DNA of 64,000 bases from Acetobacteraceae bacterium (GCA_027482245.1 JAIXWG010000004.1:62001-126000); one strand, 5' to 3'. Positions 34,865 through 44,438 are shown, counted from the first letter of the stretch. Notes: generated from the letters alone by a model not told the origin. Translations and numbers: made by a program.

Positions 34865-34906
34865 GATGTGGTTGGCGGGCAGGGGACGATGTGGCACCTT
34901 CCACAT
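34865..34906. promoter_or_regulatory. Candidate DeoR operator between kinase and regulator genes
   Basis: ATGTGG-6 bases-CCACAT (34889-34906) is a perfect inverted repeat. A third half-site GATGTGG lies at 34865-34871, 24 bases upstream of the first. The cluster sits in the short divergent space and the first codons of the DeoR gene, a fitting place for autoregulation and for control of the divergent kinase. Confidence 0.45.
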
Positions 34907-35689
34907 ATGCCCCGCCGCCCCTCTGGCGCCCCGTCCAAGGCGGAGCGCCATCGCAGCATCCTCGCCGCGCTCGCGACCGACCCCACGGTGCGCATCTCCG
35001 CGCTCGCGCTGCAATTCGGCGTGGCGGCCGAGACGGTGCGCCGGGACATCGAGGAGCTGACCAGCCAGGGCGCCGTCCGCCGTACCTATGGCGGGGCGAG
35101 CGTCGTCCATGCGGGGCTGCAGCCTGAGCTTTCCTCCCGAGAGACCATGGCTGTGGCCGAACGCGCGCGGATCGGCGCCGCGGCGGCGGCCATGCTGGCG
35201 CCGGGGGCGGTGGTGATGCTTGATGCCGGCAGCACCACGGGCCACGCCGCGCGGGCGCTGGCGGCGCGCGGCATCGCGGTGACGGTGCTGACCAACAGCC
35301 TGCGCGCCGCGCAGGACCTGGCCGACCACGCCCGAATCATCCTCTGCCCCGGCGATGTCAGCGGGGCGGAGCAGGGGGTTTATGGGCCGGAAACCGGCGC
35401 CTTCCTCGGCCGCTTCAACGCTGACGTGGTGCTGATCGGCGCCACGGGCCTGACGGCGGAGGGCCCCTGCGATGCCAACAGCCGCGCCGCCTGGGTGAAG
35501 CGCGCCATGCTGGCCCGCGCCACGCGCCGCATCCTGCTGGCGGACTCGGAAAAATTCGGGCGGGAGGTGCTGGAACGCATCTGCCCGATGGCGGAGCTGA
35601 CGGACCTCGTCACTGATCGCGCGCCGGATGGCGCCCTGGCCCGGGCGCTGGCGGAGGCCGGGGTGGCGGTGACGGTCGCGGGGCGTTGA
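34889..35689 (+). CDS. DeoR/GlpR-family transcriptional repressor
   Basis: A 266-residue regulator. An N-terminal winged helix-turn-helix carries the DeoR signature (VRISALALQFGVAAETVRRD, then LTSQGAVRRTYGGA). A DeoR C-terminal sugar-phosphate sensor follows, with DAGSTTGHAARAL and VLTNSLRAA. Such repressors release DNA when they bind a phosphorylated sugar or sn-glycerol 3-phosphate. ATG 34889 is preferred over ATG 34907 because CAGGGG lies just upstream and the later start has no ribosome site. It heads a run of six same-strand genes ending in glpD. Confidence 0.87.
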   Translation: MWHLPHMPRRPSGAPSKAERHRSILAALATDPTVRISALALQFGVAAETVRRDIEELTSQGAVRRTYGGASVVHAGLQPELSSRETMAVAERARIGAAAAAMLAPGAVVMLDAGSTTGHAARALAARGIAVTVLTNSLRAAQDLADHARIILCPGDVSGAEQGVYGPETGAFLGRFNADVVLIGATGLTAEGPCDANSRAAWVKRAMLARATRRILLADSEKFGREVLERICPMAELTDLVTDRAPDGALARALAEAGVAVTVAGR

Positions 35690-35704
35690 TCCCGGAAATC
35701 CTAT

Positions 35705-36598
35705 TTGACCATCCACATCGAACGTCGTACCTGCCACAGTCATCAAAACGTCACGGGAACGCCCGCCCTGTCCGCCGCGCCGCACCCCGCCCCGCTGTCC
35801 GAAGCCCCCGCGGCCACGCTCGCCGGGCTGCGCTGGGTGCTGGCCGACATCGATGACACCATCACCACCCATGGCCGCCTCGACGCCGCGGCCTATGCCG
35901 CGCTGGAACGGCTGCGGGATGCCGGGATCGCCGTGGTGCCCGTCACCGGCCGCCCCGCCGGCTGGTGCGACATGATCGCGCGCTTCTGGCCCGTGGCCGC
36001 CGTGGTCGGGGAGAATGGGGCGCTGTGGTATTCGCTGGACCACAGCGCGCGCCGCATGCGCCGCTGGCAGGCACAGCCGGAGGCCGATCGCCTGGCCCGC
36101 CGCGCTGCGCTGGAAGCGCTCGCTGCGCAGGCTCTGAAGGAAGTGCCGGGCAGCGCCATCGCGGCCGACCAGGCCTTCCGGCTGTTCGATGTCGCCGTCG
36201 ATTTCGCCGAGGATGTCGGCCCGCTGGAGGCCGGCGCCGCGGAGCGGATCGCCGCGATCTTCCATGAAGGCGGCGCGGCCGCGAAGGTCTCCTCCATCCA
36301 TGTGAATGCCTGGATGGGGGATTGGGACAAGCGCGCGGGCGTGGAGAACCTCTTCGCCACGCTGTGGCAGCCGCTCGATACGGTGCTGGACCGGGTTGCC
36401 TTCCTGGGCGACAGCCCGAACGATGCGCCGATGTTCGGCCGGATCCCGCTTTCCGTGGGAGTCGCGAATGTGGCCCCCTTCCTGCCGGGCATGGCCACGC
36501 CACCCGCCTACATCGCCAGCGCCGAAGGCGGCGCCGGCTTCGTCGAATTCACCGAGGCCGTGATCGCGGCCCGCCAGGAGAGGAAGCACCAATCATGA
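35705..36598 (+). CDS. HAD-superfamily phosphatase (type IIB-like)
   Basis: A 297-residue hydrolase with motif I DIDDT (D48, D50, T52) and motif IV GDSPNDAPMF, in the layout of Cof/sucrose-phosphatase-type IIB enzymes. The cap segment carries MGDWDK. It should remove phosphate from a small phosphorylated metabolite. The only upstream start is TTG 35705, leaving about 40 weakly conserved residues before the domain, so the true start is unsure. It overlaps the phnD start (ATGA), placing it firmly in the importer operon. Confidence 0.83.
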   Translation: MTIHIERRTCHSHQNVTGTPALSAAPHPAPLSEAPAATLAGLRWVLADIDDTITTHGRLDAAAYAALERLRDAGIAVVPVTGRPAGWCDMIARFWPVAAVVGENGALWYSLDHSARRMRRWQAQPEADRLARRAALEALAAQALKEVPGSAIAADQAFRLFDVAVDFAEDVGPLEAGAAERIAAIFHEGGAAAKVSSIHVNAWMGDWDKRAGVENLFATLWQPLDTVLDRVAFLGDSPNDAPMFGRIPLSVGVANVAPFLPGMATPPAYIASAEGGAGFVEFTEAVIAARQERKHQS

Positions 36599-37659
36599 CA
36601 AGATTCGCCCCCGCCGCGGGCTTCGCGGTCGCGCTGATGGCCAGCATGCCCTGGACGCAGCAGGCCGCCGCGCAGGGTGCCGCCTGCGGCTTCCGCGGCT
36701 CGCTCGACGAGGCCTATTGCGACGAGAACCGCGACATGGTCGCCGATGCGCCGCGCGAGGCATCGCGCCAGCGCGATCCCTCCACCCTCGTCTTCGCCTA
36801 CACGCCGGTCGAGGATCCCGCCCTCTACGCCAGCCAGTTCCGGCCGCTGCTGGAATACCTCACCACCTGCACGGGCAAGCGCACCGTCTATTTCCAGGTG
36901 ACGTCCAACGCCGCGCAGGTGGAGGCGATGCGATCCGGCCGCCTGCACATCGCGGGCTTCTCGACGGGCCCGACCGCCTTCGCCGTGAACTTGGCCGGCG
37001 CCGTGCCCTTCGCCATCAAGGGCAACGAGCAGGCCTTCGAGAGCTATCGCGTCGTCACCATCGTCCGCGCCGACAGCAACATCCAGTCGCTGGCGGACCT
37101 GAAGGGCCGTCGCGTGGCGCATACCTCCGCCACGTCGAACTCCGGCAATCTGGCGCCGCGCGCCTTCTTCCCGGGCCTCGGCCTGACGCCGGATACCGAC
37201 TACCGCGTGGTGTATTCGGGCGGCCATGACCGCAGCGTGATGGGCGTGAATGCGGGCGACTATGATGCCGCCCCGGTGGCGTCCGACGTCTATAACCGCA
37301 TGATCGGCCGCGGCCAGGTGCGGCGGGAGAACTTCCGGGTCATCTGGGAAAGCGACCCGTTCCCCACCAGCAGCTTCGCGCTGGCCCATGACCTGCGCCC
37401 CGAACTCGCGCAGCGCATCCGGCAGTGCTTCTACGATTTCCGCTTCCCGGAGGCGATGCGCCGCGACATGGGCGGCAATGACCGCTTCTGGCCCGCGACC
37501 TATGCCCAGCAGTGGGCCCCGGTCCGCGCCGTGGCGGATGCCGTGAACGCCCCCTACAACCGCGCCGCCTTCGATGCCGAGAGCCGGCGTGAGCTGGAGG
37601 CCGAGCAGCGCCGCCAGCAGCAGCAGCAGGCGCCCGCCGCCGCGCCGCGGGTGCAGTAA
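36595..37659 (+). CDS. phnD: Phosphonate/phosphate-type ABC periplasmic binding protein
   Basis: A 354-residue PhnD-family protein. It has a signal peptide ending near QQAAAQ and a Cys-bearing mature start ([12 protein letters not shown]). The PhnD core includes [32 protein letters not shown] and [22 protein letters not shown]. The C-terminal tail is Gln/Ala-rich. It binds a phosphonate or phosphate ester for the PhnC/PhnE importer. AGGAGAGG upstream is a strong ribosome site, and the start overlaps the phosphatase stop. Confidence 0.9.
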   Translation: MTRFAPAAGFAVALMASMPWTQQAAAQGAACGFRGSLDEAYCDENRDMVADAPREASRQRDPSTLVFAYTPVEDPALYASQFRPLLEYLTTCTGKRTVYFQVTSNAAQVEAMRSGRLHIAGFSTGPTAFAVNLAGAVPFAIKGNEQAFESYRVVTIVRADSNIQSLADLKGRRVAHTSATSNSGNLAPRAFFPGLGLTPDTDYRVVYSGGHDRSVMGVNAGDYDAAPVASDVYNRMIGRGQVRRENFRVIWESDPFPTSSFALAHDLRPELAQRIRQCFYDFRFPEAMRRDMGGNDRFWPATYAQQWAPVRAVADAVNAPYNRAAFDAESRRELEAEQRRQQQQQAPAAAPRVQ

Positions 37660-37661
37660 CC

Positions 37662-38423
37662 ATGTCCGCGCGGCAAGGGTTGGTCATCAAGGGCCTCGTC
37701 AAGGAATACGTGCCCGGCAAGCCCGTGCTGCGCGGCATCGACCTCGACCTGGCGCCGGAGGGGATCACGGCCATCATCGGCCCCTCCGGCACCGGCAAGT
37801 CCACGCTGATCCGCTGCATCAACCGGCTGGTGGAGCCGACGCAGGGCGAGATCACGCTGGATGGCGAAAGGCTGACCGGCATCCGCGGCGGGCAGCTTCG
37901 CCTGGCGCGGCGGCGCATCGGCATGGTGTTCCAGGAATACAACCTGGTCGAACGCCTGACGGTGATGGAGAACGTGCTGTCCGGGCGCCTTGGCTATGTG
38001 CCGCTCTGGCGCGCCTGGCTGCGCAAGTACCCGGCCGAGGACATCGCGCTCGCCTTCGAACTGCTCGACGCCGTCGGCCTGCCGGACCATGCGACGCGGC
38101 GCGCCGATGCGCTGTCCGGCGGCCAGCGCCAGCGCGTCGGCATCGCGCGCGCGCTGATGCAGCGCCCCGCGCTGCTGCTGGCCGATGAGCCGACCAGCTC
38201 TCTCGACCCCAAGACGGCGGTCGAGATCATGGAACTGCTCGCGCGCCTGACCCAGGCGGCGAATGTTCCCGTCGTGATCAACATACACAACGTGGAACTG
38301 GCCAAGCGCTTCGCCAACCGCATCGTCGGCATGGAAGGCGGCCGCGTGGTTTTCGACGGCCCGCCCGGCGACCTGCAGCCCCACCATCTGCGCCAGATCT
38401 ATGGCGGCGAGGATTGGCTGTGA
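37662..38423 (+). CDS. phnC: Phosphonate-type ABC transporter ATPase
   Basis: A 253-residue ATPase with Walker [11 protein letters not shown], signature LSGGQRQRV and Walker [14 protein letters not shown]. The PhnC-type segment [26 protein letters not shown] links to its permeases. It starts 2 bases after phnD and ends inside the GTG of the first permease gene. Confidence 0.93.
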   Translation: MSARQGLVIKGLVKEYVPGKPVLRGIDLDLAPEGITAIIGPSGTGKSTLIRCINRLVEPTQGEITLDGERLTGIRGGQLRLARRRIGMVFQEYNLVERLTVMENVLSGRLGYVPLWRAWLRKYPAEDIALAFELLDAVGLPDHATRRADALSGGQRQRVGIARALMQRPALLLADEPTSSLDPKTAVEIMELLARLTQAANVPVVINIHNVELAKRFANRIVGMEGGRVVFDGPPGDLQPHHLRQIYGGEDWL

Positions 38424-39205
38424 GCGCGACCCTCACGGCGCGGGACGCCTTCAAGCCCAACTGGACGGCGCGCATCGGCCTCATCGCCGTCGCGCTCTAC
38501 AGCCTCTACGCCATCGGGCAGCTCGACATCTCCTGGGCCCGCCTCGCGGTCGGCTTCGGGGAGGCCGGGCGCTTCCTGGCCCGCATGGTCCCGCCGAATT
38601 TTGCGCGCTGGGAATTGCTGCTGGAAGGCATGATCGAGAGCCTGCAGATCGCCGTGCTGGCGACCGTGCTCGGCATCATCATCTCCCTCCCGCTCGGCCT
38701 GATGGCGGCGCGGAACCTGGCGCCCTGGTGGCTCTCGGCACCCATCCGCGGCGTCATCGCGGTCTGCCGCAGCCTGCACTACGTCATCGTCGCGATCCTC
38801 TTCGTGAAGGCGATCGGCTTCGGTGCACTGGCGGGTGTCGCGGCACTGACCGTCGCCTCCATGGGCTTCGTCGCCAAGCTGTTCGCGGAAGCGGTGGAGG
38901 AGATCAGCATGAAGCAGGTGGAGGCGATCCGCGCGACCGGCGCCGGCCCCGGCGCGGTGCTGCTGTATGGCGTGCTGCCGCAGGTGGCGTCCCGCTTCAT
39001 CGGCTTCTCGCTCTATCAGCTGGACAGCAACCTCCGTAACTCCACCCTGGTCGGCATCGTCGGCGCGGGCGGCATCGGCGGCACGCTCTTCGCCGCCTTC
39101 AAGCGCTTCGACTACGACTTCGTCTGCGCCATCCTGCTGGCGATCATCGCGCTGATCTTCATTGCGGAGCTTGTCTCCGGCCGCGTGAGGGCCGCGCTCC
39201 GATGA
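38420..39205 (+). CDS. phnE: Phosphonate-type ABC transporter permease 1
   Basis: A 261-residue inner-membrane protein of the PhnE family with about six helices. The family loop [21 protein letters not shown] and the C-terminal [19 protein letters not shown] are clear. GTG 38420 is used because it overlaps the phnC stop as GTGA; TTG 38414 is possible. A second, different PhnE follows, so the pore is probably a heterodimer. Confidence 0.92.
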   Translation: MSATLTARDAFKPNWTARIGLIAVALYSLYAIGQLDISWARLAVGFGEAGRFLARMVPPNFARWELLLEGMIESLQIAVLATVLGIIISLPLGLMAARNLAPWWLSAPIRGVIAVCRSLHYVIVAILFVKAIGFGALAGVAALTVASMGFVAKLFAEAVEEISMKQVEAIRATGAGPGAVLLYGVLPQVASRFIGFSLYQLDSNLRNSTLVGIVGAGGIGGTLFAAFKRFDYDFVCAILLAIIALIFIAELVSGRVRAALR

Positions 39206-40011
39206 ACGCCACCCTGAAGCCCGTCATGCGGGAATGGACCTACCTGACCCCCGCGGAGGCGATCGGCCGCTGGCTCGTCTGGCTGGCCGTCGTCGCGGCC
39301 ACCGTCTGGGCCGTGCGCAGCATCGACATCATCCCCGAATTCCTGATCGACGCGCCGGAACAGATGGCGGACCTGCTGGTCCGCATGTGGCCGCCCGACG
39401 CCGCGCATTACTACCCCGACGTCCATGCCGCGCTGATCGAGACGCTGCACATCGCCACGCTGGGTACCATCCTCTCGCTGTTCCTGGCGATCCCGGTGGC
39501 CCTGCTGGCGGCGCGGAACATCTGCCGCATTCCCGTGCTGAACGTGACGGCGCAGCTGATCCTGGTGTCGTCCCGCTCCGTCAACTCACTGGTCTGGGCG
39601 CTGATCTTCGTGGCCGTCTTCGGCCCGGGGCCGGCGGCCGGCACATTCGCCATCGCCTTCCGCAGCATCGGCTTCGTCGGCAAGCTGCTGGCCGAGGCGC
39701 TGGAGGAAACCGCACCGGGCCCGCTTGAGGCGCTGACGGCGGCCGGCGCGCCCTGGGGCAGCATCATGCTCAAGGGCGTCTGGCCGCAGGTGCAGCCGGC
39801 CTTCTGGGGCATCGCGCTGTTCCGCTGGGACATCAACGTCCGGGAATCCGCCGTGCTCGGCCTGGTCGGCGCCGGCGGCATCGGCGTCGTGCTCGACGAT
39901 GCCATCAACTTCTTCCAGTGGGACCGCGTTGCAACGGTGCTGCTGGCGATCCTCGCGGTGGTGGTGGTGGCGGAGATCGTCGTCACGCGCATCCGCTCAA
40001 GGCTGATCTGA
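39202..40011 (+). CDS. phnE: Phosphonate-type ABC transporter permease 2
   Basis: A 269-residue second PhnE-type permease, only moderately like the first. It carries the LLAEALEETAPGPLEALTAAG loop and INVRESAVLGLVGAGGIG. The ATG overlaps the first permease stop (ATGA). Paired PhnE proteins are usual in alphaproteobacterial phosphonate-type importers. Confidence 0.92.
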   Translation: MNATLKPVMREWTYLTPAEAIGRWLVWLAVVAATVWAVRSIDIIPEFLIDAPEQMADLLVRMWPPDAAHYYPDVHAALIETLHIATLGTILSLFLAIPVALLAARNICRIPVLNVTAQLILVSSRSVNSLVWALIFVAVFGPGPAAGTFAIAFRSIGFVGKLLAEALEETAPGPLEALTAAGAPWGSIMLKGVWPQVQPAFWGIALFRWDINVRESAVLGLVGAGGIGVVLDDAINFFQWDRVATVLLAILAVVVVAEIVVTRIRSRLI

Positions 40012-40015
40012 CCCT

Positions 40016-41494
40016 ATGGCCCAGACCTTCGACCTTCTCGTCATCGGCGGCGGCATCAACGGCGTCGGCATCGCGCGCGATGCCGTGGGCCGCGGCCTGT
40101 CCGTCTGCCTGGTGGAGCGTGGCGACCTCGCGGGCGCCACCTCCTCCAACTCCTCCAAGCTCATCCATGGTGGGCTCCGCTACCTCGAACACTACGAGTT
40201 CCGCCTGGTGCGCGAAGCGCTGGCGGAGCGCGAGGTGATGCTGAAGATCGCGCCCCACATCGTCTGGCCGATGCGCTTCGTACTGCCGCACCGGCCGGAG
40301 ATGCGCCCGCGCTGGATGATCCGCACGGGGCTCTTCCTCTACGACAACCTGGCGCGACGCGTCAGCCTGCCGCCGGCGGAGAGCCTGGATTTCCGCCGCC
40401 ACGCCTATGGCTCGCCGCTGTCGGAGAAGATCACGGCCGGCTTCGCCTATTCCGATTGCTGGGTGGAGGACAGCCGCCTCGTCGTCCTCAACGCCAAGGA
40501 TGCGGCGCGCCGCGGCGCCGATATCCGCGTCCGCACGGCGTTTGCGGGCGCGGAGCGCGATGCGGAGGGCTGGACCGCCAGGCTGCGTGGTGCCGATGGG
40601 TCCGACCAGGCGGTGCGGGCCCGCGCCATGGTCAACGCCGCCGGCCCCTGGGTGCTGTCGGCGCAGGATGCTGCGCATGCAAAGCCCGCGGGCAGCGTGC
40701 GGCTGATCCGCGGGAGCCACATCGTTGTGCCCGCGCTCTATGACGGGCCGCAGGCCTATATCCTGCAGAATGACGACCGCCGCGTCGTCTTCGTGATCCC
40801 CTACCAGGGCCGCTTCTCCCTGATCGGCACCACCGACGTGCCGCATGAGGGCGATGCATCGACGGCGCATTGCACGGCGGAGGAGGCCGAGTATCTCTGC
40901 GGCGCCGTGACGCGCCAGTTCCGCAAGCCCGTGACGCCCGCCGACATCGTCTGGTCCTATGCCGGCGTGCGGCCGCTCTATGACGATGGCGCGGACAACC
41001 CCTCCGCCGTCACGCGCGACTATGTCCTGAAGCTGGACACGGAAGCCGCGCCGCTGCTGTCCATCTATGGCGGCAAGATCACCACCTATCGCCGCCTGGC
41101 GGAGGAGGCGGTGGAGAAGGTGACGCATGCGCTCGGCCGCGACGCAAAGTCCTGGACCGCGGAGGCCCCGCTGCCAGGTGGCGATTTCGGTGGCCGCGGC
41201 CTGCCCTCGATGGAGGCCGATCTCGCCGCCCGCTACCCCTGGCTGCCCGCGCAGACCCGCGCGCGGCTGCTGCGCGCCTATGGCACGGAAGTGCCGGATC
41301 TGCTGGGCGATGCGGAGGGCTGGCAGGCGCTCGGCCGCGACTACGGCGCGGGCCTGACGCAGCGGGAGATCGACTGGCTGGTCAAGGAGGAATGGGCGCG
41401 GACGGCGGAGGACGTGCTGTGGCGCCGTTCCCGCCTCGGCCTGCACATGACGGCGACGGAGCGTGATGCCGTTGCCACCTCCATGGGCGCCTGA
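40016..41494 (+). CDS. glpD: Glycerol-3-phosphate dehydrogenase, FAD-dependent
   Basis: A 492-residue GlpD/GlpA-type flavoprotein: FAD motif GGGINGVGIARDAVGRG (11-27), SSKLIHGGLRYLEHYEF and the GTTDVPHEGD region. It oxidises sn-glycerol 3-phosphate to dihydroxyacetone phosphate and reduces quinone at the inner membrane. It is the last gene of the PhnDCEE operon, 4 bases after phnE, and abuts a convergent gene exactly. In this setting the importer may carry glycerol phosphate or a related ester or phosphonate that yields it. Confidence 0.93.
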   Translation: MAQTFDLLVIGGGINGVGIARDAVGRGLSVCLVERGDLAGATSSNSSKLIHGGLRYLEHYEFRLVREALAEREVMLKIAPHIVWPMRFVLPHRPEMRPRWMIRTGLFLYDNLARRVSLPPAESLDFRRHAYGSPLSEKITAGFAYSDCWVEDSRLVVLNAKDAARRGADIRVRTAFAGAERDAEGWTARLRGADGSDQAVRARAMVNAAGPWVLSAQDAAHAKPAGSVRLIRGSHIVVPALYDGPQAYILQNDDRRVVFVIPYQGRFSLIGTTDVPHEGDASTAHCTAEEAEYLCGAVTRQFRKPVTPADIVWSYAGVRPLYDDGADNPSAVTRDYVLKLDTEAAPLLSIYGGKITTYRRLAEEAVEKVTHALGRDAKSWTAEAPLPGGDFGGRGLPSMEADLAARYPWLPAQTRARLLRAYGTEVPDLLGDAEGWQALGRDYGAGLTQREIDWLVKEEWARTAEDVLWRRSRLGLHMTATERDAVATSMGA

Positions 41495-42193
41495 TCAGCG
41501 CCGGTAGAAGTCGATCAGCCCGGCGATCATCCCGCCTTCCTGGTCGTCGGGCAGCAGCACGCCATCGGGCACGTGCAGGCCGCAGCTGCGGAGATGCGCC
41601 AGCAGCGCGGCGGCGATGGCCTTCGGGTCGTGGCGCCGCGCGAAGCTGCCCTGGAAGCCCGTGACCTTGGAGATGGTCAGCGCCGTCGCCTTGCGCGGCC
41701 GGTGCACGCCGCCGCGGTTGGCGTCCACCTTCTCCGTCGTGCTGCCGAGCAGGCTGTTGGATCGACGGTCCACCGGCATGGTCCGCACCAGCAGCCAGCC
41801 CCGCCGCGCCGCCGCCGTTTCCGGAAACAGGTGGTCCACGGCCAGCTTCTGGCCATTCACCTCCGACGCCGGCGCGCCATGGCCCAGCTGCCGCACGAAG
41901 GCGGCCCAGTAGGCGGCGTAGCGGCCATCGCCGTCCGCCTTGTCCTCCGGCTTCACCCAGAGCTGCGGGCGGGACCGCGAATCATGGCGCATCAGCGCAT
42001 CGGTCGGCGCAATGCCGGGCAGCGGCGCCCAGCGCCCGCCGCCGCCGGAGAAGCCAGGCTCCGCCAGCTTCTGAACCCAGTCGATGTCGGGCAGCGCGAT
42101 CCAGGCGAACGATGTGCCGAGCCTGTTGTCGAGCCCGAGCCACGAATCCACCAGATCCTGCCACTGGCTGCGAAGGAACGTCGCGTAATCCAT
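41495..42193 (-). CDS. Hypothetical protein
   Basis: A 232-residue protein that I do not recognise. It has no signal peptide or membrane helix and is rich in Trp and Arg. A stretch around D120-H121 followed by N146 (VDHLFPETAAARRGW, then SNSLLG) faintly recalls HNH nuclease spacing, but the match is weak. It lies 73 bases downstream of cyanase on the same strand and abuts the glpD stop. It could be cotranscribed with the cyanate genes. Confidence 0.6.
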   Translation of the reverse strand: MDYATFLRSQWQDLVDSWLGLDNRLGTSFAWIALPDIDWVQKLAEPGFSGGGGRWAPLPGIAPTDALMRHDSRSRPQLWVKPEDKADGDGRYAAYWAAFVRQLGHGAPASEVNGQKLAVDHLFPETAAARRGWLLVRTMPVDRRSNSLLGSTTEKVDANRGGVHRPRKATALTISKVTGFQGSFARRHDPKAIAAALLAHLRSCGLHVPDGVLLPDDQEGGMIAGLIDFYRR

Positions 42194-42266
42194 GCCCCTG
42201 CTGCCTCCTCCGGACCGGAGGAGGCAGCATCCCGCGCGGCGGAGCTTCCCGCAACGGTTGTGGCGA

Positions 42267-42713
42267 TCAGTAGCGCTTGTAGCTCAGGAACTTGCCCGTC
42301 ATCGTGATCTTCACGCGGTCGCCCTTCTGGTCGGGCTGGCGTTCCAGGATCATGTCGTAGTCGATGGCGGACATGATGCCGTCGCCGAACTCCTCATGGA
42401 TCATCTCCTTCCAGCTCGTGCCATAGACCAGCACGAGTTCGTAGAAGCGGTAGATCAGCGGGTCGGTCGGCGGCATGGGCTGCGCGCCGCGGTAGGGGAT
42501 CTCGCAGAGAGTCGCGGCGTCTTCCTCATCGAGGTCGAGGATGTCAGCGATCCCCGCGGCGTGGTGCGGCTCCGCGCTCATCTGCCCCATGCACAGCGCG
42601 CAGGTCCAGACGGGCGACATGGCGATGCGGTTGGCGATGTCGGCCCATTTCAGCCCCTTCGCCTTCTTGATCTTCAGGATCTTCTTGCCGAGCTCGGTCT
42701 TGGCGTCGTTCAC
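42267..42713 (-). CDS. cynS: Cyanate hydratase (cyanase)
   Basis: A 148-residue protein with the full cyanase fold: an N-terminal helical POU-like domain and the C-terminal catalytic domain. The active-site residues R89, E92 and S115 correspond to R96, E99 and S122 of the E. coli enzyme. It converts cyanate and bicarbonate to ammonia and CO2. It lies 12 bases after the ATPase gene of a nitrate/cyanate-type importer, so cyanate uptake and breakdown as nitrogen source is the clear reading. Confidence 0.96.
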   Translation of the reverse strand: MNDAKTELGKKILKIKKAKGLKWADIANRIAMSPVWTCALCMGQMSAEPHHAAGIADILDLDEEDAATLCEIPYRGAQPMPPTDPLIYRFYELVLVYGTSWKEMIHEEFGDGIMSAIDYDMILERQPDQKGDRVKITMTGKFLSYKRY

Positions 42714-42725
42714 GGAAGTTTCCCT

Positions 42726-43586
42726 TCAGGCAATGGGTCGCAGTTCCGGTACCGCGCGCGCGGACCATCCGGCGGGCGGGTTGCGCGCATCGAATTCGCG
42801 CGACCGGGTGATGAGGAAGTCCAGCACATGGTCGCGTAGGGCGTGGTAGCCGGGCATGTGGTGCAGGCTGGCGCGGGTGCGGGGGCGGGGCAGAGTGTTC
42901 ACCACCACCTCCGCAATGCGCGCGCCAGGGCCGTTCGACATCAGCAGGATGCGGTCGGCGAGCAGGATCGCCTCATCCACGTCATGCGTGATCATGAAGC
43001 CGGTCTGCCCGGCTTCCGTCACCAGCCTCGACACTTCCTCCTGCAACGCGCCGCGCGTCAGCGCATCGAGCGCGGAGAAGGGTTCGTCCATCAGCAAGAT
43101 CTTCGGCTGGATCGCCAGCGCCCGGGCGATGCCGACGCGCTGTTTCATGCCGCCCGAGAGCTGCGCCGGCTTGCGGTCCGCGGCATGCGAAAGGTCGACG
43201 CGCTGCAGCGCCTCCCGCGCCGCATCCTCGCACATCCGTCGGTTCCAGTGCGGGTTGCGGCAGGACAGGGCGAAGGCGACATTCTGCGCCGCCGTCATCC
43301 AGGGCATCAGCGCGTGGGACTGGAAGATGACGGCGCGGTCGAGCGAGGGTCCCGTGATCTCCCGGCCGCCCACGATGATGCTGCCGCCATCCGGCGCGTC
43401 GAGCCCGGCGAGGATGTTGAGGATCGTCGTCTTGCCGCAGCCGGAATGCCCGACCAGACAAACGAACTCCCCCTTGCCAACGCTGAACCAGACATCCTCG
43501 AACACCGCCGTCGCGCCGAAGCGGCGCGCGATGCCCTCCACCAGCACATCCGGCCGGTCGATGATGGGGGGTGCCATGGCGTTCAC
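42726..43586 (-). CDS. Nitrate/sulfonate/cyanate-type ABC transporter ATPase
   Basis: A 286-residue ATPase of the NrtD/SsuB/TauB group: Walker A GHSGCGKTT, signature LSGGMKQRV and Walker B ILLMDEPFSALDALTR. GTG 43586 overlaps the permease stop as GTGA and is preferred to ATG 43577, which has no ribosome site. It supplies energy to the cyanate-type importer and precedes cynS. Confidence 0.9.
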   Translation of the reverse strand: MNAMAPPIIDRPDVLVEGIARRFGATAVFEDVWFSVGKGEFVCLVGHSGCGKTTILNILAGLDAPDGGSIIVGGREITGPSLDRAVIFQSHALMPWMTAAQNVAFALSCRNPHWNRRMCEDAAREALQRVDLSHAADRKPAQLSGGMKQRVGIARALAIQPKILLMDEPFSALDALTRGALQEEVSRLVTEAGQTGFMITHDVDEAILLADRILLMSNGPGARIAEVVVNTLPRPRTRASLHHMPGYHALRDHVLDFLITRSREFDARNPPAGWSARAVPELRPIA

Positions 43587-44434
43587 TCCGCCCAGGCCAC
43601 GGCACGGGCCAGCAGCCCCAGCAGCCGGTCCAGCGCCAGCCCCACCAGCCCGATCATCAGGATGGCGATGACGATGTCGGCGATGGAGAGGTTGTTCCAC
43701 TGGTTCCAGACCCAGTAACCGATCCCCGTGCCGCCCACGAGCATCTCCGCCGCCACGATCACCAGCCAGGCGATGCCGATGGAGATGCGCATGCCCGTCA
43801 CGATGGTGGGCGCGGCCGCCGGCAGGATGATGCGGGTTGCCGTCCGCCACGGCCCCGCTTCCAGCGTACGGCCGACATTCAGCCATTCGCGCCGCACGCT
43901 CGCGACCCCGAAGGCGGTGTTCAGCAGCATCGGCCAGATGGAGCAGATGAAGATGACGAAGACGGAGCTGATGGAGCTGTCCTTGATGGAGTAGAGCGCG
44001 AGCGGCATCCAGGCGAGCGGCGAGACCGGCCGCAGCACCTGGATGAAGGGGTTGAGCGCCGTGTTCAGCAGCGGCGACATCCCGATGGCGAAGCCGAGCG
44101 GAATGGCGACGATCGCGGCCAGGCCGAAGCCGGCGCCGACGCGGGCAAGGGAATAGGCGATCTGCACGCCGATGCCCTGGTCGTTGGTGCCGCGGACATA
44201 GAAGGGGTCGCGCAGCAGCTCGAACAGCCGCTTCGCGATGTCGCTCGGCGCGGGCATCGCGCTCTGCCCGCCCGCCGCCGCGGCCTGGCCCATCAGCGCC
44301 GCATATTCGGGATCGACCGCCGGGCCGGCGGCGGTATGGGCGGCCCGGATCGCGACCTCCCATCCCCCGAGGAAGACGGCGAGGATCAGCAGCGACAGCG
44401 CCGCGGCACGCCAGAACGGAACCTGCTGTTGCAT
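43583..44434 (-). CDS. Nitrate/sulfonate/cyanate-type ABC transporter permease
   Basis: A 283-residue NrtB/CynB-type permease with six predicted helices. It has a long periplasmic loop after the first helix and the conserved PVSPLAWMPLALYS segment. The EAA-like loop is VRREWLNVGRTLEAGPWRTATRIILPAAAPTI. ATG 44434 is 4 bases after the binding-protein stop. The open frame upstream of that ATG reads out of phase through the binding-protein gene. Confidence 0.9.
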   Translation of the reverse strand: MQQQVPFWRAAALSLLILAVFLGGWEVAIRAAHTAAGPAVDPEYAALMGQAAAAGGQSAMPAPSDIAKRLFELLRDPFYVRGTNDQGIGVQIAYSLARVGAGFGLAAIVAIPLGFAIGMSPLLNTALNPFIQVLRPVSPLAWMPLALYSIKDSSISSVFVIFICSIWPMLLNTAFGVASVRREWLNVGRTLEAGPWRTATRIILPAAAPTIVTGMRISIGIAWLVIVAAEMLVGGTGIGYWVWNQWNNLSIADIVIAILMIGLVGLALDRLLGLLARAVAWAE

Positions 44435-44438
44435 GGCG

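Noticed and set aside
33935..36592. An 885-codon reading of the PfkB gene extended upstream through the DeoR and HAD genes
   Set aside because: Everything before the ATG at 34828 is antisense to genes with clear motifs; the PfkB domain begins exactly at that ATG.
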